A stretch of 64,000 nucleotides of DNA from Dipteris shenzhenensis (Eukaryota; Polypodiophyta; Polypodiopsida; Gleicheniales). Positions 45,293 to 56,519 of this stretch are shown here, in pieces. The stretch lies in NCBI GenBank assembly GCA_047967505.1, contig CM106538.1; one strand, given 5' to 3'. The translations under genes were made by a program, and so were the position numbers. Positions within the stretch are counted from its first letter, which is position 1. Every line of letters starts with the position of its first letter. Under the pieces are notes generated by a model, which searched no databases, was not told where the DNA came from, and saw only the letters and a list, made by a program, of their open reading frames with translations.

Positions 45293-48200
45293 ATAATGAA
45301 GCAAAATAATTTTCAACCACCGTGCTGGTTTAGGACAGTCACAATTTTAACTATCGGGTTTGCATCGGGATGATTGCTTCTGCTTTACGTTCAACCGCTG
45401 GAGTCATGTTGGTCCTTCTGATTGACAACATCTTCGACAGTGTGCACCGAAGCTATTTCGCTTTTATTTCAGGGGATACCAACATAGCTAATGTCGCCCT
45501 CTTTGCAGCTACTTGATCTAAGGTGTGCACCTCTTTCACTTTCTATAGGCCATTTCTCAGGTTAGAGAGCATCGCCTCTTGGACGTGCATCTCCCGAGGT
45601 GCTCGTAGGGTTATTAGTCTACAAACTTTAAGGTGTAGGCTAAAGCTTGTGAAGACTCGAGAGACTGGTAATCACCTGAATGACTTGATGTTGTTGCCTC
45701 GAATGCTCCCACCAATTGTGACACCACAACTTTTGTTCTTTGCTCCGATGGCAATGATCGAATGTGTGCATCTGCAAAAAGGAGTCTTCTATCTTCTTAT
45801 TGTTTTTCCCTTTGCAAAAGTGTCTTCCATTGCCATTTCAATACTATGCCATCGCTTTCCTTGTCCCATAATCTGTTCTTTGTGCCTTGACCAAGCTTTT
45901 CAGCTTTCTTGTCTCGTAGCCTTTGTCTGTTTCTCTTGCAAGCCATGGCGAGCTACATGTTGCCATTGATGCGATGGCCACGATTAGTCCAAAATAGACC
46001 TAGAGAAGCTATTTGGTGAAGCAAGCAAAAAATAAAAGACAACTTACCCGAAACAAGACAATGTCAAACCAAAGTTCGTGCAAGGTCACGTTGAGGTGCA
46101 TGTGGGTTATAGGGCATTTGTAGGACAGGGGACAAGTTGCAGGTACTTAATCTTCCAAGATTTGATGAGCAAGAAGTGTGAAAATTTAAAATTCACGGGA
46201 GTGGCAAAATTTTTGGATGTCGATTTTTTCTCCTTTGGTGATACACGTCACTAGAATTGGATACTCCAAAACAAGTGCAATGTGGCTTAAAATGCTTCAA
46301 AACAAATAGAATAAATAGCATGCTATCGGGTTTGATGCTGTGTATTATGAAATGCAATTATCTTTGACATGCTTCATTAAAGTATATAATGAAGCAAAAT
46401 AATTTTCAACCACCATACTGGATTAGGACACTCACAATTTTAACTATCGGATTTGAATCGGGATGAGTGCGTATTGCTTTTGCTCTACGTTCAACCGCTA
46501 GAGTCATGTTGGTCCTTCTGATTGACAACATTTTCGACATTGTGCGCCCAAGCCGTACTCTTTTATTTTAGGGGATACCAACATAGCTAATGTCGCTCTC
46601 TTTGCAACTAGTTGATCTAAGGTGTGCACCCCTTTCACTTTCTATAGGCCATTTCTCAGGTTAGAGAGCATCGCCTCTTGGGCGTGCATCTCTCGAGGTG
46701 TTTGTAGGGTTGTTAGTCTACAAACTTTAAGATGCACGCTAAAGCTTGTGAAGACTCGAGAGACTGGTAATCACTTGAATAACCTGATGTTGCTGCCTCG
46801 AATGCTCCCACCAATTATGATACCACAACTCGTGTTCTTTGCTCTGATGGCAATGATTAAATGTGTGCATCTGCAAAAAGGAGTCTTCTATCTTCTTATT
46901 TTTTTTACTTTGCAAATGTTGCAAAAGTGTCTTCCATTGCCATTTCAATACCGTGCCATCGCTTTCCTCGTCTCATAATCTGTTCTTTGTGCCTTGACCA
47001 AGCTTTTCAGCTTTCTTGTCTCACAGCCTTTGTCTACTTCTCTTGCAAGCCATGGCGAGCTGCATGCTACCATTGATGCGATGGCCACGACTAGTCTAGA
47101 ATAGACCTAGAGAAGCTATTTGGTGAGGCAAGCAAAGAATAAAAGATAACTTACCTGAAACAAGACAATGCCAAACCAAAGTTCGCACAAGGTCACGTTG
47201 AGGTGCATGCGGGTTACAAGGCGTTTGTAGGGCAGGGGACAAGTTGCAGGTATTTAATCTTCCAAGATTTGATGAGCAAGAAGTGTGAAAATTTGAAATT
47301 CACAGGAGTAGCAAAATTTTTAGCTATCGGTTTTTCCTCCTTTGGCGATATACGTCAGTAGAATTGGATACTCCAAAACAAGTGCAATGTGGCTTAAAAT
47401 GCTTCAAAACAAATAGGACAAATGGCATGCTATCGGGTTCGATGCTGTATATTATGAAATGCAATGATCTTTGATATGCTTTATTAAAATATATAATAAA
47501 GCAAAATAATTTTCAACCACCGTGCTGGTTTAGGACAGTCACAATTTTAACTATCGGGTTCGATCGGGACATCGATTGTGTATTGCTTCTGCTCTACATT
47601 CAACCGCTGGAGTCACGCTGGTCCTTTTGATTGACATCTTTGACATTGTGCGCCCAAGCTGTTTGTCTTTTATTTTAGGGATACCAACATAGCTAATGTC
47701 GCCCTCTTTGCAGCTAGTTGATCTAAGGTGTGCACCCCTTTCACTTTCTATGGGCCATTTCTTAGGTTAGAGAGCATCGCCTCTTGGGCGTGTATTTTTC
47801 GAGGTGTTAGTAGGGTTGTTAGTCTATAAAATTTAAGGTGCAGGCTAAAGCTTGTGAAGACTCGAGAGACTGGTAATCACCTGAATGACCTGATGTTGCT
47901 GCCTCGAATGCTCCCACCAATAGTGACACCACAACTCGTGTTCTTTGCTCTGATGGCAATGATCAAATGTGTGCATTTGCAAGCAGTCTTTTATCTTCTT
48001 ATTGTTTTTCCCTTTGCAAATGTTGCAAAAGTGTCTTCTATTGCCATTTCAATACCGTGCCATCGCTTTCCTCGTCTCATAATCTGTTCTTTGTGCCTTG
48101 ACCAAGCTTTTTAGCTTTCTTGTCTCACAACCTTTGTCTGCTTCTCTTACAAGCCATGGCGAGCTACATGTTGCCATTGATGCAATGGCCATGATTAGTC

Positions 48201-48585
48201 CAGAATAGACCTAGAGAAGCTATTTGGTGAGGCAAGCAAAGAATAAATGACAACTTACCCGAAACAAGACAATGCCAAACCAAAGTTTGCGCAAGGTCAC
48301 GTTGAGGTGCATGCAAGTTACAGAGCGTTTGCAAGATAGGGGACAAGTTACAGGTACTTAATCTTCCAAGATTTGATGGGCAAGAAGTGTGAAAATTTAA
48401 AATACACGAGAGTAGCAAAATTTTTAGTTGCCGGTTTTTTCTCCTTTGACGATACACGTCAGTAGAATTAGATACTCCAAAACAAGTGCAATATGGCTTA
48501 AAATGCTTCAAAACAAAAAGGACAAATGACATGCTATCGAGTTTGATGCTGTGTATTATGAAATGCAACGATCTTTGACATGCTT
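45293..48585. repeat. Three tandem copies of a 1.1-kb unit
   Basis: Unit starts at 45293, 46376 and 47483 (periods 1083 and 1107), each opening with ATTAAAGTATATAATGAAGC or its variant and soon after the motif AACCACCGTGCTGGTT (45315, 46408 variant, 47515). The third unit ends at about 48585. Each carries the same plus-strand open frame (148, 118 and 86 codons). See the next entry. Confidence 0.97.
45523..45969 (+). CDS. Hypothetical frame conserved in three tandem units
   Basis: In unit 1 the plus strand has a 148-codon frame starting MCTSFTFYRPFLRLESIA and holding RETGNHLNDLMLLPRMLPP and a later hydrophobic stretch. Units 2 (46622-46978) and 3 (47854-48114) have the corresponding frame, shorter. 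The similarity of the frame may only reflect DNA-level similarity of the units. No protein family is recognised, and coding function is doubtful. Confidence 0.2.
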   Translation: MCTSFTFYRPFLRLESIASWTCISRGARRVISLQTLRCRLKLVKTRETGNHLNDLMLLPRMLPPIVTPQLLFFAPMAMIECVHLQKGVFYLLIVFPFAKVSSIAISILCHRFPCPIICSLCLDQAFQLSCLVAFVCFSCKPWRATCCH

Positions 48586-49153
48586 ATGAGCCATATAGCA
48601 AGCAAGTACATGGAAAAAGAAACAATTCAAAATTGTAAATAGTATTAGATTTATTAAAAGATATTTGCAAATGCACAACTATCAATACCAATAACTATCA
48701 ATGTTTTAAGATCACCAATACCACCAACTATTAGTCCCACTAGTTTGGATTCCAAATTTTCAATATGTTTTGGTTTTCAACAAATCAAAAAAAAGTTATG
48801 AAACATATCCTCAAATGAGTGCGCATCACTTTAGCACAACATTGGAGTCCCATTAATCCATGCATAATGTTCTCATTTAGGTATGTTCTTAGATTGAGGA
48901 GTTCACGTAATGTACTTTTGAATGATTACTTGGTTGCATGTATGTACAGAATAAAATTTTGATGTTTTTGAATAAATTGCTATATCCTATAGTCTTTAGG
49001 ATGTGCTTCACAGGCAACATAGCACTTGTAATGCTTTAATGGTCTTGTTCCAAATCCTTATTTCATAATTTTTTGGTCTCATGTTCAAGTTTGGAATGTG
49101 TACTACAACTTGAACATAAAGTTTGTCAAATCCCGTTGAGCAATGCATAAGTT
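48586..49153. other. Unassigned AT-rich region
   Basis: No coding signal or clear repeat. It separates the 1.1-kb tandem units from the intact ORF at 49154. Confidence 0.5.
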
Positions 49154-49636
49154 ATGGGTCATGTAAGATACCTATATATAGAAAAGTCCCTAAACCTTAC
49201 CAAAAATGGCTACACCCAAGCAAACAATGAACCTGTTCCTCTAATCACCTACCATAACATATATAAGGGGTCATTCAAGCTTTCTTTATCACCTAATAGG
49301 GCCATCTTCCACTTAAAGGTGAATGTGAATCTGCACACTCCTCAAGCTTTTGATTACATCTCTCTACACTTCACAAATGAAGAAGCATTCCCAAAGTACA
49401 TGCATATGAGTTTCCTTATAATTGCTGCAAAGAGGACACACGAGGCTGACTTTTGGGTTCCATTTCGAGATCCTAGCCGTTACTGGAATTTTTCAACCAA
49501 AGCTCTCCATAATACGAGATTGATTTTGAAGGAAGGTATCGCCTTCCATACTCTTTTAACTCCATCTATCCACACACCCAGAGGAGCATGGGATTTCCAC
49601 TGTTTCCTTGCCAGCCCTGGAATTAAAGCTGGGTAA
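49154..49636 (+). CDS. Hypothetical protein, 160 aa, intact
   Basis: The frame starts with MGHVRYLYIEK and runs 160 codons to a stop, unusual for this stop-rich stretch. It has a mixed, folded-protein-like composition, with aromatic-rich segments such as FDYISLHFTNEEAFPKYMHM and a GAWDFHCFLAS end, and no signal peptide or long hydrophobic helix. I do not recognise the family. It ends just where LINE sequence on the opposite strand starts (about 49640), so it may be one exon of a longer gene cut by that insertion, or a chance frame. Confidence 0.35.
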   Translation: MGHVRYLYIEKSLNLTKNGYTQANNEPVPLITYHNIYKGSFKLSLSPNRAIFHLKVNVNLHTPQAFDYISLHFTNEEAFPKYMHMSFLIIAAKRTHEADFWVPFRDPSRYWNFSTKALHNTRLILKEGIAFHTLLTPSIHTPRGAWDFHCFLASPGIKAG

Positions 49637-49639
49637 TAT

Positions 49640-51380
49640 CCCTTAGATTTGCTTTAGAGAGAGGTTTACGCACAAAGCCTCTAAAACCTACATCATCTTG
49701 AAAAAATTTATTAGTAGTTCAGCCATGTTTAAGCCTGCTCCAAATTTCACCAATCAAATTCCCCGCAACAGGCAGTAAGGTCAAACCTCTACATGATTGT
49801 ACCCAAGTCAAGCTAGCCACAACCTCCTGGATCCCACACTTGCCTAAATGTTTTCAGGCCCTTCCTGAATAGTCTTGATGCTTGGATGACTGCATAAGAA
49901 AGCAGGCCCATTGATAAAAGCCCAATCTGTCAGCCATAACGATCTGCTGAAGGAGGCATCTCCATAGAGCGATCTAAGCCCAACCTTTAGATTTACATTC
50001 CCTTATTTGAATCTGTCTAGCTAGTATCTCGGACTGTGGAACTTTACTTGGGAACTCAGATAAGACCACATCTTGCCAAGGAAAGTTAACCCCTTTCGGA
50101 CCATTTAAACATATTAAATATCTGGCAATTTTAGCCCATGGCTGGTCACACCCCAACTGAAGTAACCGTTTAGAGCAAAGAGCACCATTCTTATCTTTCA
50201 TACTAATGAGCCCAAGACCACCAGCCTCTTAGGTAACGCCATTAAATCCTAGCTGAAAACATGCCACTTGCCCTCCCACATAAACTTTGAAATGCAGGTG
50301 CCCACCTTCCTCAGGTTTGCTTTGGCAAAAGGAAGGACAGACAACACGTACATCATAAGTGATTCCAGCATGTGCTTAGCAATGTGAGTCTGCGTGCAAG
50401 AGAGAATGACTTACTAGCCCATCTCTCAAACTTTCCTCTTTGAAAGGTCCAATCAAATTTATCCTTGAGAGATACTCTAGCCCCCAATGGGCAGCCAAGA
50501 TACCTTATAATTTGTCCCTCAGGAATCCATTTTAAGTTGAAACCTGAAGGCCCATTCATGTACATGATCCCAACCAATCCAAAGTCTCGTGGTTTTGTCA
50601 TTTAGATCTTGGAATCTTAAAGAGCTGCAAAATGTTCAAGAACCTGTGGATGTTTTCCTCTGTGCTTACCAAAAAATTCATGTTATCGTCTGCAAAAAAT
50701 TGCAAGCAGAGGCAGATCCATCCGGCAGCCTCAATCCTTTAATACTCCCAATACTTATCTGAAAATCAATCCGAACAAGTAAAGGCTCCGTGACAATTTC
50801 AAAAAGCAAAGGTGCCAACAGGCATCCTTGCCTTATGGATCTTTGAAGAGAGAACCTCTGATAATGATATCTATTGATTCACACTCTAGCCCAAGCATTT
50901 GAAAATAGCATCTTAGTCAATCTGCAAAAACCCCTTCCAAAGCCAAGAGAATCCATACCACACAATATGAAGTCCCAACTTATTCTATCGTAAGCCTTTT
51001 CTAAATCCCGGTTAAGCATAACAACTGTCTCATTCTGAGTTAGGGCATAAGCTACTGCAAGTAGGGCATTTTCCCAACTACACCCTAACTAATTTGGGTG
51101 AATTAATCTCCCTAGAATAAACTTAATCTTGGAAACCAGAGGGGTTCTTGAGCGTTGGGCAAGGGAAGCTGCTAGAGATAAGCAAATTCTAAGTGGCAAA
51201 CAAATAACCATGCAAATCAAATCATGCAATATAGAGCAAAGCTGCAATATAGATCTTGACCTTGCATGCTTCTTAGGCAAGGCTGAAGTAGACAATCTTG
51301 CCATCGGAAAGGAGGTAAGAGGAAGAATTGAATTTTCCAATCTATGAGAGTTTTCAAAGGAAGGAGGAAATGACAAAATG
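49640..51380 (-). pseudogene. LINE reverse transcriptase and C-terminal region
   Basis: Minus-strand reading gives KIKFILGRLIHPNWLGCSWENALLA, then MLNRDLEKAYDRISWDF (first Asp block), SLGFGRGF, FADDNMNFL (FADD catalytic block), IIRYLGCPLGARVS (YLG block), then GGLGLISMKDKNGALCSKRLLQ and GVNFPWQDV in the C-terminal region. These are standard plant LINE RT blocks in order. Several stops break the frame. The RT copies element RNA into DNA; this copy is inactive. Confidence 0.9.
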
Positions 51381-51529
51381 AATTATCTCGCAATGATTGT
51401 TTTTCATTGAGAAGGCATGGACCATAACGAGCGACTTGATGGATAAAGCGTATTCCAAACACAACCAAAACATACAGAGTGGAAGGAGGTTTGATCTCAA
51501 AACAAATTAGAGTTTCTCCTCTATAATGC

Positions 51530-52500
51530 TTCCTTGATTTTGCTAAGAGCTTCTCCTCTGTGTGCATCCACTGGTTCGATGTTCTTAAGCGGTTGGGGTA
51601 AACTGGTTAAAGGGAAACCTTGGCCTTGTTCCATAGTGGCATCCTTGACCCACAGCAGTGATTGTGGTTCCTCGACATCGATTTTCTGTGGATCCTTCTC
51701 ATTATCAGTTTGCCCAGCTTTCCCTTAACCTCCGATGCATCAACTGCAACAATAGCCTTCTCTCCGTCGTCAGATCTTTCCAACCTCCCTCTTTTTGGGT
51801 ATGCCCGCACGAAGTGGTCGCTTCTCTTACAGAAATAGCATGCATATGGGAAATCCCAAAATGAGCCTCCACGGAAATGTTCCAGCCATTAGGAAAAACA
51901 AGCTCCAATGCTTCAGGGGATCCTGTCGCCTATCCCAGATGAGACATACCTCTCTTTTCGGCTGCAGTGGAGGCATATACAAAACCTTACCAAGAATTGA
52001 AGCAACCGTAATGAGTTCAGGAACCAGCAGCGCATTGAGTCCCAAAAAATGAACCCAAACAAGGCACTCATGCTGCAAGACCTCAGAAGTGAAGGTGGCG
52101 CTCCAAGGGATCACAAAAACGAGGTTACCTTTGTGACCAACAGAGCTTGAGACAAGCCATTCTCTTTCAACCGACGACTGGACAATAGCTTGAAATAATC
52201 CTCTTCCGATGAAGCGAAAATCAACCAACGATGCCCACAGTCCAAAAGTCCATTGTACTCCCAACAGAGGCTCTTAGGCTGGATATCCACTTGAAGACTA
52301 CAACCTTATGGGTACTTCCCTCGCCAGTCTGAAAGCTCTTTCTCTTTTTGAGATTGATACGTTGAAGATCATGCTCAAGGCATGCGAGCTCAATAGCATC
52401 GAGACCTGGTGAGCCAAATTTGACTGCCTCAGCGAAGCAAGTGCTGTAAACATTCTGCTCATCTCCACCACAAATTCTCTGAACCTTTCTTGATGTGACA
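51530..52500 (-). pseudogene. LINE ORF1 (DUF4283-like, gag-like)
   Basis: The minus strand shows FRFIGRGLFQAIVQ, LVFVIPWSATFT and CLVWVHFLGLNALLVPE, which follow the DUF4283 pattern of plant LINE ORF1 (a fold binding nucleic acid), with LILGFPICMLF close to the place where a C-x2-C zinc knuckle should be. The Cys/His knuckle is degenerate. After it, the frame shows a charged tail (RAYPKRGRLERSDDGEK). In active elements ORF1 binds the RNA. Confidence 0.6.
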
Positions 52501-52609
52501 TCTACACCTCATCTACATGGGACTGCAAGCAATGGACATCAGCAGGGTGCCACTTGTCAGCGGGAGAACCAGCTCCCGCCCTAACCCTAAGATGCTCTTT
52601 GGTCTCTTG

Positions 52610-52990
52610 AGGTTGGATTGCTTCAAGAGAATTCATCTATATTACTTGACTTTCATGAGAATTCTGCCAAGGGAAGCCCAAGCCATACAAAATGACTAGA
52701 GTGCAAGGCTAGATTGCTGAAATACAATTGCTTAAATATAGTCCAATTAGATGACTTGATCATCGTGAGCATCTTGGCAAGGAATTGCAAATCATGCAAA
52801 AAGCTAAAGTGCACTTGAGGCTAGATTTCTGAAATACAATACAATTGGACGACTTGAGTACTATGGGAAATCATGAACCATGTCAAATGGTTGGAGTGCT
52901 TCTCAAGCTAGATGGCTTAAATATACTTTAGTTAGAGGACTTGTTTTTTATGATTACTTTTTTTAGAGAAGTTGTAGACCATGTTAAGAT
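52610..52990. repeat. Degenerate tandem array, about 100-120 bp period, 3 copies
   Basis: Repeats of a GCTAGATTGCTGAAATACAAT, GATGACTTGATCATCG, GCAAGGAATTGCAAATCATG, GGAGTGCTTCTCAAG series, in the same order as the single copy at 36621-36736. Confidence 0.75.
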
Positions 52991-52999
52991 TGCTCTTGC

Positions 53000-53700
53000 A
53001 CAAATTGAAGGTGCATGGAGAGAAAAGAGGGTTTACATCTAGTAGAAATCACTACATCAAAAGTTCAAAACTCCCTCCAATCCTTTGAGAACAAATTACA
53101 TGGTATATATGTTACTGACATGAATGATTTTGCTCTAAATATCCCAAAGAAATATAATAACCTAGCCTTTGCAGATATTCCATACGGCTTTAGATTGAAG
53201 GAAGCCTTAATAATCAGGTGGCTCTATCTTACAAATAGATTGATCCCATGTTTACCACCTTTAAGGCATGCAATGTAGCTCCAATTTTTCTTTTTTTAAA
53301 TCTTTATTCTAACGCTCAAATAACTTTGGTGACTAGATCACTAGAGACCCACATGCATTTAGTGAAGTCTATGATTTAGTCAGTGTACTTTATTTTCGTA
53401 GATTTTTATCACTTTTTGTTCGTCTAGCTATGATGCCACATTCGATGAAATGGTATATAGGGTGACGACAAATCTAAAGCATGTTCGTGGAAATGAATGA
53501 TTCATTCTTAAGCATAGGCCATTTCTCCTTGCTAGACAAATGCAAAACAATTTTTAGATTGTGCCTAGAGAAAGGTTGGCAATGTCAGTTTTAAGGCTAC
53601 ATTTGGTGCTTAGACAAAGGTTAGCAATGCCAATTTTTAGGCTACATTTGGTGAATGCCTCCAAAGACATTATGCATCTTTATCAAAAGCCATAGCATTT
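53000..53700. other. Low-information region with one 87-codon plus frame
   Basis: The frame at 53015-53278 (MERKEGLHLVEITTSKVQ) has no family likeness. Near 53560-53650 the phrase AAAGGTTRGCAATGYCA is duplicated. Nothing else supported. Confidence 0.3.
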
Positions 53701-53825
53701 GATCGATGAAATTTTGGATCTTTTTACAATGGAGGAGGATTCAATTTGTGAGTGTTTACTAGCATAGGAACAACTACCATTTTTGCTCTTAAAAAATGCA
53801 ATAGGTGGCAATGGAGAAAGATTTG

Positions 53826-53900
53826 GTGCAAGCATTATTCATCTTGCAAGGAAAGGAAGATTTGATGCAAGCATTATTCACCTTGCAAGGAATATGTTAT
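53826..53900. repeat. Tandem duplication of about 39 bp
   Basis: GATTTGGTGCAAGCATTATT-type text ending CTTGCAAGGAA is found twice in succession. Confidence 0.85.
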
Positions 53901-54748
53901 GGCAATGGTAATCCATGAATGCAATGAGAACAAGACGAAAAAATGGACGGTTATGCCTATTAGTCGGGAGTTCTTGGGAGTCACTATGGTACTTAGGCTT
54001 GCTTGTACAAGCTTATGTTTGGCTAGATTGTCTGAATTAGCATGTGGTGGCCTAAAGTGCCTTTATAGTGGTGTGATTGGGTGGTTAGTGGCATGCTCTC
54101 AATTCTCCTCTTCCTACCAATGTCCTTACAAAGCAAAAGATCCTGTTGCTATGCTTCAATCTTGTTGCTACAGGAGCTTTGTTACATCTTACATCATCTA
54201 CTACTTTTGTGGGGTAGAGAGGAAGTCAAAGAGAGATTTGCTTGACCATCTTCATTTAGTCACCCACCTTTTGCATGTTAATTTTCATCACTTTTAAAGG
54301 CAATATCTTTTGACACGAGCCTAGAGGCGAAGTAAAAATAAAAAATGTAGAGCTTGAAGACATCTACAACTTTTGTTTAGAAATCATATCAAAATTCAGC
54401 TTGTAGCATGAGCTATTTACTATGCACTACTTGTAGTCTAAGGGTGTCCTATTTTCCTTGAAATTGGTTGTTTACAGTTTGTTTTTATAATTCCAGTCCA
54501 GCATATCAAGCTGCCCTTCCCAAGCCGTTCGATGCTTGAATCAAGTAGGGGAGCATGCTTATTATCCATCTAGAAGTAAAACCGACTTGCTCCAATGTGT
54601 CTCCAGCTCTTCTTCTGACTCTAAAAGCAAACACAACTTGCTTTCTTCTTGAACTTTGCTATCCAAAGAGTTCCTAGCCATCATTCATTGTTTGTTTTCA
54701 CTGATTGGCTTGTGGGTTGTGATCTACTTTGATCTCTAGTAGTATGGC

Positions 54749-56070
54749 TTGAGGGGTGAATCTTCGTGGTGTAGTGTTTGTACTGGATTCAAGACGATTT
54801 TCAGATTTGCGGGAGAGAATTCCAAATATGGAGTTTTAGTTGGTTATTGCTTCTATTATTTTTATTTCTATAGGTCATTTATTTTTCTACTACACTTATT
54901 TTACCATGGAGGAGTCAGATCTGCCTGGGTTTGCTTCTATGAACGCTTTGGTTGTTCTTCCGAAGGATGTGCTTGTGAACGTGTGTCAAGATCTAGGTAT
55001 GTCACCAGAGTTACCTGATGTTGTCATGCATGAGAATGATGATGAGGATGTCCTAGAATTTAGTCACTATGTCTACTTTTAAAGATTTGGAAACACATCA
55101 TGCAAGTCTAGAAGTCAAAGTCAACAACATACTACATGTTTTGACTAGTATTCAAATTAAGATGGCTCTACAATCGTCGGTCCCATGGCTATCAAGGAGT
55201 GTACATATCACACCGCTTGGTAGGGAAGGTACTTCAAGCGCACTTGTCGCGTCACCCATTGCTTCAAGAGTCGACAGTTCTCGTGAGTCCACCCATGCCT
55301 TGAATGATTAAACCTCCCAATTTTAATAGGGAAGAAAAGGAAAGAAATTAAGATGTGGTCACCACTTCCTTATGAAAGTGGCAGGACTTGCATGGTTTGC
55401 ATAGACGCTTGGGCAATTGCATGCCCTAGCGACTAGCTTGTCCCTTGGGGTTAAGGCTTATAAGTTGTGGTTGCGAGTGAGGTGATACACACATCATGGG
55501 TGTGGTTTGAAGCACTCTTTAAAAAGGAATTCCTTCGAGAGAATGAATTAGAAAGGAATTGTTGATGCCTAGGATCAATATAAGATGAATAGTCAACCAA
55601 TAGCTGAGTACATGAGTATTGGCAAGTCACTTTGAAGCTTACCAGCATTGATGAATTCCGAAAATCGCACGAATCCATTGTGGGCTTGACCCAGAGTATA
55701 AAAATCAAGTCAAGAAGAATGAGCCTTAAATGATCAAGGAGGTAATTAAGTTTCTAAGATGTTTAACGACACTATTGAGAAATGTAAGCGTGCATCAGAT
55801 GTACAATAGTCGCTTAGTGTGACTAGGGGTTCTCAAGTGTCCCAAAAACATGAAGGACCTTACCAAAAGTCTGTTCAAGTTGTAAAACCTCGAGGACCGC
55901 TCCACTTCTTGTCCTCTTCAAAGTATGAGAAGGCTAAGCAAGAGTAATGTGTTTCTAATGCTTGGAGGAGGGCACAATCATAATCCGTCCCAAAACGTCA
56001 AAAGGAAAAGAAGGGCATGCATAACCACAATAAAGGGAAAGAGAAACAAGCTTGATTCCTTGGTCATAAG
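54749..56070 (+). pseudogene. Retrotransposon gag remnant with CCHC-like knuckle
   Basis: Plus-strand frames read MEESDLPGFASMNALVV, a coiled-coil-like LETHHASLEVKVNNILH, then (shifted frames) TSWVWFEALFKKEFLREN, which fits the tryptophan-containing capsid helix W-x-x-F-x-x-x-L-x-x-x-F of Ty3 gag, and near 55950 CxxC-EEGHNHN, a degenerate zinc knuckle. The order suits a Ty3-type gag. The sequence is full of stops and frameshifts. Protease and pol are not seen downstream, so the piece is isolated. Confidence 0.5.
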
Positions 56071-56374
56071 GCACCTTTTTGTTGTTATTCTATTTTGTTT
56101 GTCATTACTCGTGTGTCCTTTTTCATTATGTGAGTGTGTCCTTTTTCATTATATGAGTACTGATTGTCTCTCTTTTCTTAGATGGATGTATTATAGACTA
56201 TGTTTTGACTTACATGTATTGTTCTTATCTTGTTTTTTCATTAAATCAAGCATTTAATGTAAAACCTTATCTTTTTACATGTTTGATGTATAACTAAGTG
56301 CTGCTTAAGTTGATGACATTGCCTTCCTTCACATCCAAAGCAGATACCACACTCATGTAGGACTGTAGGACTCT

Positions 56375-56463
56375 CTCTCTCTCACTCGTGGCATCTTGCT
56401 TCACATCCAAGAATAGGTGGATGCCATTGCCTTGCTTCACATCCAAAATAGGCAGATACCACA

Positions 56464-56504
<41 letters not shown>

Positions 56505-56515
56505 ATGCATGTGCG
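56375..56515. repeat. (CT)n microsatellite with TCACATCCAAG repeats
   Basis: CT dinucleotides occur at 56370-56385 and 56465-56501. The phrase GCTTCACATCCAA occurs three times at about 56330-56445, in an irregular direct repeat. Confidence 0.85.
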
Positions 56516-56519
56516 AGTG

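Larger units (their letters stand above)
49640..52510 (-). mobile_element. LINE, minus strand, endonuclease region missing
   Basis: ORF1-like sequence (52500-51530) is followed on the same strand by RT and C-terminal sequence (51380-49640). The interval between (51530-51380) is only about 150 bp, far short of a plant LINE endonuclease, so the endonuclease and the first RT part appear deleted. Stops and frameshifts are frequent. No poly(T) run is seen at 49640, so the 3' end is truncated or joined. Confidence 0.8.

Noticed and set aside
37260-48585. CRISPR-like array because of regular repeats
   Set aside because: Repeat units are long, diverged and directly adjacent, with no short constant repeats separated by unique spacers, and the genome is eukaryotic.
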